Of a DNA stretch of 7,911 nt, positions 1 to 6,254 are shown in pieces. The notes below the pieces were generated by a model. That model saw only the letters and a program-made list of their open reading frames with translations. It had not been told where the DNA came from and did no database searches. Origin of the DNA: Deltaproteobacteria bacterium (GTDB lineage Bacteria; Myxococcota_A; Polyangia; Polyangiales; Houyiibacteriaceae); NCBI GenBank assembly GCA_019309605.1, contig JAFDFW010000113.1, positions 1 through 7,911 on the forward strand, in the 5' to 3' direction. The position numbers were made by a program, and so were the translations under genes. The stretch's first letter is position 1. Every line of letters starts with the position of its first letter.

Positions 1-27
1 ATCGAACCCACTGAGCAGCGCGGCCCC

Positions 28-994
<967 letters not shown>

Positions 995-1005
<11 letters not shown>

Positions 1006-1022
1006 GCGTCGCCTGGTATGCT
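995..1022 (+). promoter_or_regulatory. Sigma70-like promoter of the cysteine synthase gene
   Basis: A -35-like GTGACA (995-1000, 5 of 6 to TTGACA) and a -10-like TATGCT (1017-1022) are separated by 16 bp. The -35 element overlaps the last codons of the PhoH gene. The -10 ends only 9 bp before the ATG at 1032 and no Shine-Dalgarno is visible between them. Transcription from it would therefore start at or next to the start codon, giving a leaderless mRNA. Prediction from sequence only. Confidence 0.45.
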
Positions 1023-1031
1023 AGCCGGCAC

Positions 1032-1824
1032 ATGACGGATCGAATCTACGACGGCGCGCTAGACCTGATCGGCCACACCCCTTTGGTGCGGCTCGCACGA
1101 ATCACCGGTGATAAGGGCGCCGAGGTCTGCGGCAAGCTCGAATCAAACAACGTGGCCGGTTCGGTGAAAGACCGCCCCGCGCTTTCGATGATTCTCGCCG
1201 CCGAAGAGTCTGGCGAGCTCGTCCAGGAGTCGACCGTCATCGAGGCGACCAGTGGCAACACGGGCATCAGTCTTGCGATGATCTGCGCCGTGCGTGGGTA
1301 TCGCTGCGTCATCGTAATGCCTGAAGACATGAGCGTTGCGCGACGTCACTTGCTGAAGGCGTACGGCGTCGAAGTGGTATTGACGGCGGCCGAGGACGGC
1401 ATGGCTGGCGCGGTCGAGCAGGCCGAACGTCTCTTGCAGACGACGCCCGGCGCACTGATGTGCGGTCAGTTCGAAAACCCTGCCAATGCTCAAAGAGCGC
1501 AACCCGAACGTTCGGGTGTTCGCCGTCGAGCCACGGGCGAGCGCCATATTGTCGGGCGGCAAGCCAGGGCTGCACGGCATTCAAGGTCTCGGCGCGGGGT
1601 TCATCCCGGCCGTGCTCGACACCGACCTCATCGACGAGGTGATCACCGTCACCGACCTCGCCGCGGAACGCATGACAAAGCGTCTCGCTCGCGAAGAGGG
1701 CTTGCTGCTGGGGCCGTCTTCCGGAGCGAACGTCCACGCCGCGCTCGAGGTGTCGCGTCGGATGCAGGCCGGAGAGCGAGTCGTTACCATTCTGTGCGAT
1801 GGCGGCGAGCGCTACCTCTGCTGA
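1032..1824 (+). pseudogene. cysK: Cysteine synthase (O-acetylserine sulfhydrylase), disrupted by internal deletion and frameshift
   Basis: Fold-type II PLP enzyme that makes cysteine from O-acetylserine and sulfide. The first part, from ATG 1032, has IGHTPLVRL, the PLP-lysine motif GSVKDRPA (Lys46), the substrate loop TSGNTG (73-78), MPEDMS and QFENPAN (ending residue 152, base 1487). Homology then jumps frame: from about base 1489 the next frame reads LKERNPNVRVFAVEP, SGGKPGLHGIQGLGAGFIP, REEGLLLGPSSGAN and GGERYLC, stopping at TGA 1822-1824. Against CysK enzymes remembered from E. coli and B. subtilis, about 40 residues are missing at the junction, including the H-x-x-TTGPEI region and the GTGGT loop that binds the PLP phosphate. 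The C-terminus also stops earlier than usual. The original frame, read on to 1946, is nonsense. The N-terminal part resembles CysK and CysM about equally, while IQGLGAGFIP favours CysK. A sequencing or assembly error cannot be excluded. Confidence 0.85.
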
Positions 1825-1830
1825 TTGCGC

Positions 1831-2544
1831 ATGGCGGACCTCGTCAAAGTCTCGCGGGCATTGAGCGGCGCGGTGTCGAAACTCGAGTTCGGCGAGCCGG
1901 TGACCCACGTCTACAACCCACTGGAGTACGCGAAGCGCCCCCATGAACTCTACCTGAGCCGCTTCGGCGCGAGCCCCAAAGAGGCCGTGTTCGTTGGCAT
2001 GAACCCCGGACCGTTCGGGATGGGGCAGACCGGCGTGCCGTTCGGCGACGTCGGCTTCGTTCGCGATTGGATGGGCATCGAAGCGCCCGTTGCCCGTCCA
2101 CGCGACGAGCATCCGAAGCGTCCCGTGCTCGGTTTCGACTGCGAGCGATCCGAAGTCAGCGGCTCGCGGCTTTGGGGATGGGCGAAGGAACGCTTTGGCA
2201 CGCCGGAGAGCTTCTTTTCCCGATTCTTCGTCATCAACTATTGCCCGCTGCTCTTCATGGAATCGACCGGTCGCAATCGAACTCCGGACAAGCTGCCGGC
2301 CGATGAGCGCGTCGCGCTTCTGTCTGCATGCGACAAAGCCTTGCGTGCTGCAGTCGAGGCCCTCGACCCGAAGCTCGTGGTGGGCGTGGGCGCTTGGGCG
2401 ACGAAGCGGGCGCTTGCGGCGATCGGCGGCGACGGCCCAGCGATTGGCTCCGTCCTGCATCCGAGTCCCGCTAGCCCGAAGGCAAATCGCGGTTGGGCGC
2501 CACAGGCCGAGAGCGATTTGCGCGGATTGGGCATCCAGTTATAA
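1831..2544 (+). CDS. SMUG1-family uracil-DNA glycosylase
   Basis: Predicted base-excision-repair enzyme of uracil-DNA glycosylase family 3 (SMUG1), which removes uracil and oxidised pyrimidines such as 5-hydroxymethyluracil. The 237 residues align along almost the whole core of vertebrate SMUG1 as I recall it. Motif 1 is GMNPGPFGMGQTGVPFG (56-72), with Asn58 at the catalytic Asn position. Then come SEVSGSRLWGW (107-117), a conserved NYCPLLF segment (136-142), SGRN-like STGRNRTP (145-152), LVVGVG (182-187) and the DNA-intercalation motif HPSPASPKANRGW (210-222) with the conserved His210. Human SMUG1 has Ala where this protein has Gly64 in motif 1. ATG 1831 is preferred over an in-frame TTG at 1825 directly after the upstream stop; neither has a clear Shine-Dalgarno. 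The 6-bp gap suggests co-transcription with the broken cysteine synthase. Confidence 0.93.
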   Translation: MADLVKVSRALSGAVSKLEFGEPVTHVYNPLEYAKRPHELYLSRFGASPKEAVFVGMNPGPFGMGQTGVPFGDVGFVRDWMGIEAPVARPRDEHPKRPVLGFDCERSEVSGSRLWGWAKERFGTPESFFSRFFVINYCPLLFMESTGRNRTPDKLPADERVALLSACDKALRAAVEALDPKLVVGVGAWATKRALAAIGGDGPAIGSVLHPSPASPKANRGWAPQAESDLRGLGIQL

Positions 2545-2567
2545 GCACGCCGGGCGCGCGCATGCGG

Positions 2568-2585
2568 TATGCTTCGTGCCGGGGG
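2568..2585 (+). promoter_or_regulatory. Possible -10 element and ribosome binding site of the lipoprotein gene
   Basis: TATGCT at 2568-2573 lies within the octamer GGTATGCT, identical to the one at 1015-1022 before the cysteine synthase. No good -35 hexamer stands at the right distance. A G-rich run (2581-2585), 8 bp before ATG 2594, can serve as the Shine-Dalgarno sequence and supports that start. Confidence 0.3.
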
Positions 2586-2593
2586 TCGAGCCG

Positions 2594-2896
2594 ATGCCGA
2601 AGAAAGTCGTCCAAGTTGCGGCCATCATGGCGCTCAGTCTGCTCGGGCCGCTGGGGCTACTGGCCGTGGGCTGCGGCCACGAGTCCGCCGCCACGCAGCA
2701 GGTACGAAGCGCCGCGGCGGTCGATCTCGACTGCGACGCATCGATGATCGAGTTCGTCGGCGACGAAGCCATGGTGAAACGGGTAAGCGGTTGCGGACGG
2801 ACGCTGACCTACATGTCCAAGTGCAATCCGACGGCGGGCGGCGGCCAAGACTGCCGCTGGAAGCCCGTCCGAGACGACAGCAACAAGCTCAATTAG
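2594..2896 (+). CDS. Small Cys-rich putative lipoprotein of unknown function
   Basis: Encodes 100 residues. A basic start (MPKK) is followed by a hydrophobic stretch at residues 5-26 ending in LLAVGC. Cys27 is a plausible lipobox cysteine, though Ala rather than Leu at -3 makes the box imperfect. The mature part has four further cysteines (DLDCDAS, SGCGRT, SKCNPT, QDCRWK) spaced like a small disulfide-bonded domain. The pattern C-x(n)-GCG-x(4)-Y-x(3)-C recalls short lipoproteins I associate with myxobacteria; this is a resemblance from memory, not a search result. Start: the G-rich run at 2581-2585 precedes the ATG by 8 bp. The TAG stop (2894-2896) overlaps the TAA stop of the oppositely oriented kinase gene. 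No function can be assigned. Confidence 0.72.
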   Translation: MPKKVVQVAAIMALSLLGPLGLLAVGCGHESAATQQVRSAAAVDLDCDASMIEFVGDEAMVKRVSGCGRTLTYMSKCNPTAGGGQDCRWKPVRDDSNKLN

Positions 2897-4101
2897 CCCC
2901 CGTCGGGCTGCAACGTGAGCATTTGCTGTCGCAGTTCGGCGATGCCGGGGTTATTCGAATCAAACTTGCTCGCTCGTTCCAGAGCCGCCGCGGCCTCGGC
3001 GAGATCGCCGCGCTCGAGGGCGGAGCGCGCTCGCCCGAGCTCATCTTTGGCGGCCTCTTCGCGCTCGTGCGGGGAGAGGGAGTTGGGGCCAGCGTCAGCG
3101 CCGGTGCCAGCGTCAGTGCCAGCGTCAGTGCCAGCGTCAGCGTCAGTGCCGGTGATCCTGGGGTTGCAGTTTTCCACAGCGACCCAGAGGGCGAGCAGGA
3201 TTCCGAGGGTCAATGTCATCACGAACGGGAGGCTCTTGCGCTTGCGTCGTGTCTTGGCTGGGCGGCGCCCGTCGTAGCTTTCCTTGAGGGCGGACACGAA
3301 GGTGCGCGCGCTTGCGTAGCGGTCAGATGGATTCTTGCGGAGCGCTCTGAGGATTGCGGCGTCGACGGTCGTTGAAATGGCGGCGCCCCGATTCGCTTCG
3401 CTGGGTGGCACCGGGTCGATGTTCATCACCTGATGTGCGACCGCCATCGCCTCGGCGCCGGGAAACGCACGTTCGCCACATGCGGCCTCGTAGATGACTG
3501 CGCCGAACGAGAACAGATCACTCTGTTCACTGTACTCGCCGCTGCGGAGAGTTTCCGGGGCTGCGTAGCACGGCGTGCCCAGGAACTGCCCTTCCTTGGT
3601 GAGGTCTGCGTTCGGTACGCGGGCGATGCCGAAGTCCGCGAGCTTTACCTGCCCATTGTCGGTGATCAACAGATTCTCGGGCTTGATGTCCCGATGGATC
3701 ACTCCGGCGAGGTGCGCGGTCGCGAGCGCATCGGCAACGTGTTGGGCCAGGTCGAGCAACGTGTCGCGGGAGAGGGGACCTCCCTTCCTGAGCTCTTGCT
3801 TGAGGGTGTGTCCGCGAACGTATTCGAACACGAGATACGGGCCGACCTTCGGGTCGTCGCCGACATCGAATATCTGAACGATATTAGGGTGATGCAGGCG
3901 CGCGGCGGCGCGAGCTTCGTTTTGAAAGCGGCTGAGAAACACCTCGCGCATCTCCGCATCGAGAGCGAGGTCACGCAGAGTTTTCACCGCCACCGGCCGG
4001 TCTAGCTCCGCATCGTGTGCCAGATACACGTTTCCCATCGAACCCGACCCGAGGAGTCGGTCGATTCGGTAGCGCCCGATCTGTTGTGGCAGTTCTTCCA
4101 T
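2893..4101 (-). CDS. Transmembrane Ser/Thr protein kinase (Hanks type, Pkn/PknB-like)
   Basis: 402 residues. The cytoplasmic kinase domain (~11-275) has the glycine loop GSGSMGNVY (18-26), ATP lysine VAVK (Lys40), catalytic loop HRDIKPEN (136-143), DFG (156-158), activation-loop threonines 168 and 176, and GTPCYAAPE (175-183); all key residues are present, so it should be active. A basic patch (KTRRKRK, 283-289) precedes one membrane helix (~291-309). Next is a Gly/Asp/Ala/Thr linker (~318-338, GTDAGTDAG type), encoded by a hexanucleotide repeat. The last part (~344-395) is helical and TPR-like (ALERGDLAEAAAALERA), predicted outside the cytoplasmic membrane. ATG 4101 lies 2 bp after the pyruvate kinase stop. 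A start at 4152 would overlap that gene by 49 bp and add 17 unconserved residues, so I reject it. Position after pyk suggests a role in central metabolism; the substrate is unknown. Confidence 0.95.
   Translation of the reverse strand: MEELPQQIGRYRIDRLLGSGSMGNVYLAHDAELDRPVAVKTLRDLALDAEMREVFLSRFQNEARAAARLHHPNIVQIFDVGDDPKVGPYLVFEYVRGHTLKQELRKGGPLSRDTLLDLAQHVADALATAHLAGVIHRDIKPENLLITDNGQVKLADFGIARVPNADLTKEGQFLGTPCYAAPETLRSGEYSEQSDLFSFGAVIYEAACGERAFPGAEAMAVAHQVMNIDPVPPSEANRGAAISTTVDAAILRALRKNPSDRYASARTFVSALKESYDGRRPAKTRRKRKSLPFVMTLTLGILLALWVAVENCNPRITGTDADAGTDAGTDAGTGADAGPNSLSPHEREEAAKDELGRARSALERGDLAEAAAALERASKFDSNNPGIAELRQQMLTLQPDGG
3091..3150 (+). repeat. In-gene hexanucleotide repeat encoding the kinase linker
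   Basis: Ten consecutive units fit the degenerate hexamer RGYGYC on the plus strand (agcgtc, agcgcc, ggtgcc, agtgcc). Read on the minus strand they encode (Gly/Asp)(Ala/Thr) dipeptides, the low-complexity linker after the membrane helix. Unit differences are all transitions at positions 1, 3 and 5. The same unit, in the same orientation, makes up the intergenic array at 7639-7806. Confidence 0.9.
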
Positions 4102-4103
4102 GA

Positions 4104-5537
4104 CTAGAGACGATGGAGTTTCAGTGTGTTGGTGCGTCCCGACGTGGGCCACCCTACAACCATTGCGAACGCTTCCCCTCTTTGGCAGAGCTTCTCACGC
4201 ACGAGCAGCGAGGTTGCGATTCGTAGTGTTTCCTCGAGCGATTCGGGGGGGACTTCGAGGCACGGGATCACGCCCCACTCCAGGGATAGCCGTCGCGCGA
4301 CGCGCACGTCGCTGGTGACGGCCAAGATCGGCGCACGCGGCCGATGCTCTGCCAGCAAGCCTGCCGAACGGCCGTCTTGCGTGAACACCACGACGGCCTT
4401 GAGCGGCAGGTGCGTCGTCAACACCGCAGCAGCCCGCGCTGCCGCGTTCGAAAACGGCCAGTCTTCGTCGCCGACGTTCTTGAGCTTCCTGAACTCTCGC
4501 GCGAGATCCTCGACGTAGTCCGACTCCACCTCCCGAATGATCGCGTCCATCATCTCGAGGGTCTGAACCGGGTAGCGGCCCGCCGCCGTTTCGCCACTCA
4601 GCATGACCGCGTCGGTTCCGTCCATCACGGCGTTCGCGACATCCGCCGCCTCAGCACGCGTCGGCCGCGGGTTGCGGATCATCGAATCCAGCATTTGTGT
4701 CGCCGTAATCACCACTTTGCCGCGCGCGTTGGTCTCCCGGATGATCCGTTTTTGGATCAGGGGCACTTTCTCGGCGCCGAGCTCCACACCGAGGTCTCCG
4801 CGGGCGATCATGATCCCGTCGGCGACGTCGACGATCTCGGCGAGCGCAGACATCGCTTCGGGGCGCTCGATCTTGGCAATGACGGGCACATCCCCAGCCA
4901 GGGCCTTGGCCTCTCTCACGTCGTCGGCTGAACGGACGAAGGATAGGGCGATGTAATCCGCCTCGAGGACGGAGATCGCGAAAGCCAAGTCGCTGCGGTC
5001 TTTGTCGCTCATTGCGGGCGCGCTGATCGAGACACCGGGCAGATTGAGGCCCTTGTTGTCGGAGAGCGGCCCGCCGTCTTCGACGACCGTGTGGACGGTG
5101 TCGTCTTCGACACTGTCGACGCGCAGCCGTATCAGGCCGTCGTCGAGCGCCACTGTATCGCCCGGTTTCACGTCGGTTGCGAGCGAAGCGTATGTCACCG
5201 AGACGAGCTCTTGGTTGCCTTCCATGTTCGCCGTCGTGAGAGCGAACCGGTCCCCGGGCGAGAGTTCGATCGGACCCTTGGCAAATCGGCCGATGCGCAT
5301 CTTCGGCCCCTGCATGTCCGCCAAGATGGCCATTGGCAGCCGTGCTTCGCCCGCGGCCTCACGAACCAACTTGGCGACTGCCGCATGTGACTCGTGATCG
5401 CCGTGCGAGAAGTTGAGGCGCGCACAGTTCATGCCGGCCCGGACGAGCTCGCTGATCTTAGCTTTAGTGTCGCTGGCGGGCCCGAGCGTGCAGACGATTT
5501 TGGTGCGTCTCACAGGGCGGTTGTAGCCGGGTTCCAT
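4104..5537 (-). CDS. pyk: Pyruvate kinase
   Basis: Catalyses the last step of glycolysis, phosphoenolpyruvate plus ADP to pyruvate plus ATP, in the cytoplasm. 477 residues, normal for bacterial enzymes. Visible landmarks are RRTKIVCTLGPAS (10-22), ARLNFSHG (39-46, Arg40/Asn42/Ser44), ADMQGPKMR (73-81, Asp74), the B domain (~85-165), the signature VIAKIERPEAM (219-229, Lys222 catalytic, Glu224 metal), ARGDLGVELG (245-254, Asp248 metal), TRAEAADVANAV and SGETAAGRYP, then the C-terminal regulatory domain. The residue after GP is Lys79 rather than Glu, which in this family goes with potassium-independent activity. ATG 5537 follows the upstream gene's stop by 12 bp; a weak GGCGGG stands just before it. 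The downstream Ser/Thr kinase begins 2 bp after its TAG, so the two are very likely co-transcribed. Confidence 0.97.
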   Translation of the reverse strand: MEPGYNRPVRRTKIVCTLGPASDTKAKISELVRAGMNCARLNFSHGDHESHAAVAKLVREAAGEARLPMAILADMQGPKMRIGRFAKGPIELSPGDRFALTTANMEGNQELVSVTYASLATDVKPGDTVALDDGLIRLRVDSVEDDTVHTVVEDGGPLSDNKGLNLPGVSISAPAMSDKDRSDLAFAISVLEADYIALSFVRSADDVREAKALAGDVPVIAKIERPEAMSALAEIVDVADGIMIARGDLGVELGAEKVPLIQKRIIRETNARGKVVITATQMLDSMIRNPRPTRAEAADVANAVMDGTDAVMLSGETAAGRYPVQTLEMMDAIIREVESDYVEDLAREFRKLKNVGDEDWPFSNAAARAAAVLTTHLPLKAVVVFTQDGRSAGLLAEHRPRAPILAVTSDVRVARRLSLEWGVIPCLEVPPESLEETLRIATSLLVREKLCQRGEAFAMVVGWPTSGRTNTLKLHRL

Positions 5538-5549
5538 GCGCCCGCCAAA

Positions 5550-6194
5550 CTACCTGTCGCGGTACCTGGGCGGCTCCCACTCGCTGAGTTTCGACTTGAA
5601 ACCCAAGCGCACGACAAACGTCGTGTAGAGCGTCCATTGCGTGCGATCCGTAGTGGGCTGCGTGTTGCGATAGGATGGGTCCGTGTTCACGTAGCGGGTC
5701 CCAATGCGAAGCCAAAGCCCTCGCACCGTGGTGAGAGGCCGGTACAACGGGATGCCGAATCCAAAGCCCACGCCGAGCCCGGTGCTTCGGTTGCCGTCGA
5801 GCATGAACGCCGGCCCGATCTCGAGGAAGATCGATTGCAGCAACAGGTCGGCGAACTCGTTCCACGTTTGCTTGTAGAGAAAGAAGAGCGCAGGGAAGAG
5901 GGGGCGGAGGTCGACCCCGAGGAACAAATGCTGGCCGGAGTCGGGGCCCCATCGACCCGAGAGCACCACGCCGGCTACGTCTGCCACTAAGAACCGGGCT
6001 TCCCCGACCACGTTGGGGTCGGCTTTTCCGTTGAGCCACGTCCCGCCCGGCCCTGCGCCGAACGAGAGCGTCAGCCCGCGATCCCAGCGGCCATAGAGCC
6101 CGTCTCCCTGGCGTTGTGCGCTTGCAGAAGCGCCAAACGCCGAGAGGAACAGGATCGAGCCGACGATCACCCCTAGACGGGCGCCTCGTGTCAT
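5550..6194 (-). CDS. Secreted beta-rich protein, putative small outer-membrane beta-barrel
   Basis: Family not recognised. 214 residues start with a clear signal peptide: MTRGAR, a hydrophobic core at ~8-22, and a likely signal peptidase I site ASA|QR after residue 26. The mature part alternates Gly-rich amphipathic strands with turns: GLTLSFGAGPGGTWL (40-54), ARFLVADVAGVVLSGRW (66-82), QHLFLGVDLRPLF (88-100), SIFLEIGPAFML (121-132), TGLGVGFGFGIPLY (138-151), GLWLRIGTRYV (159-169) and QWTLYTTFVVRLGF (186-199). This is compatible with a barrel of about eight strands. The C-terminus is a charged tail rather than the usual terminal aromatic residue, so barrel status is uncertain. ATG 6194 is supported by GGGGA five bases upstream; the open frame runs further up, but only as antisense of the histidine kinase gene. 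It heads the pyk and Ser/Thr kinase operon. Confidence 0.8.
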   Translation of the reverse strand: MTRGARLGVIVGSILFLSAFGASASAQRQGDGLYGRWDRGLTLSFGAGPGGTWLNGKADPNVVGEARFLVADVAGVVLSGRWGPDSGQHLFLGVDLRPLFPALFFLYKQTWNEFADLLLQSIFLEIGPAFMLDGNRSTGLGVGFGFGIPLYRPLTTVRGLWLRIGTRYVNTDPSYRNTQPTTDRTQWTLYTTFVVRLGFKSKLSEWEPPRYRDR

Positions 6195-6198
6195 GATT

Positions 6199-6203
6199 TC
6201 CCC
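6199..6203 (-). promoter_or_regulatory. Ribosome binding site that fixes the secreted-protein start
   Basis: GGGGA on the minus strand with four bases (AATC) before ATG 6194. It coincides with the beginning of an excellent signal peptide, so it decides the start within a much longer open frame. Confidence 0.55.
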
Positions 6204-6242
6204 ATGCACCGGCCCGCGTGGCGGGTCAAGAGATTGAGGCTG

Positions 6243-6251
6243 TAGACTATA
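6243..6251. promoter_or_regulatory. Overlapping divergent -10 elements between the histidine kinase and the pyk operon
   Basis: The 60-bp gap 6195-6254 separates two divergent genes. On the plus strand TAGACT (6243-6248) ends 6 bp before the histidine kinase ATG with no Shine-Dalgarno, suggesting a leaderless transcript. On the minus strand TATAGT (6246-6251, 5 of 6 to TATAAT) would give the operon a leader of about 45 nt. The two hexamers share three bases, so both promoters could not be occupied at once. No convincing -35 was found for either; a TTGACC on the minus strand (6224-6229) lacks a matching -10. Confidence 0.3.
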
Positions 6252-6254
6252 TCC

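Noticed and set aside
1480..1495. Programmed ribosomal frameshift in the cysteine synthase
   Set aside because: A frame change would still leave about 40 residues, including the GTGGT loop, missing. There is also no convincing slippery heptamer followed by structure.
1488..1946. Continuation of the cysteine synthase in its first frame
   Set aside because: After QFENPAN this frame is Arg/His-rich nonsense, while all conserved C-terminal motifs are in the other frame.
1309..2460. Minus-strand 383-codon open frame
   Set aside because: It is antisense to the well-recognised cysteine synthase and SMUG1 genes, and its translation shows no motif.
2569..3375. Plus-strand 268-codon open frame
   Set aside because: It overlaps the lipoprotein in another frame and is antisense to the Ser/Thr kinase. 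Its Ser/Val/Ala stretch is just the hexamer repeat.
4102..4152. Longer Ser/Thr kinase start at 4152
   Set aside because: It would overlap the pyk coding end by 49 bp and add an unconserved His/Thr-rich stretch. ATG 4101 starts just before the canonical IGRYRIDRLLGSG.
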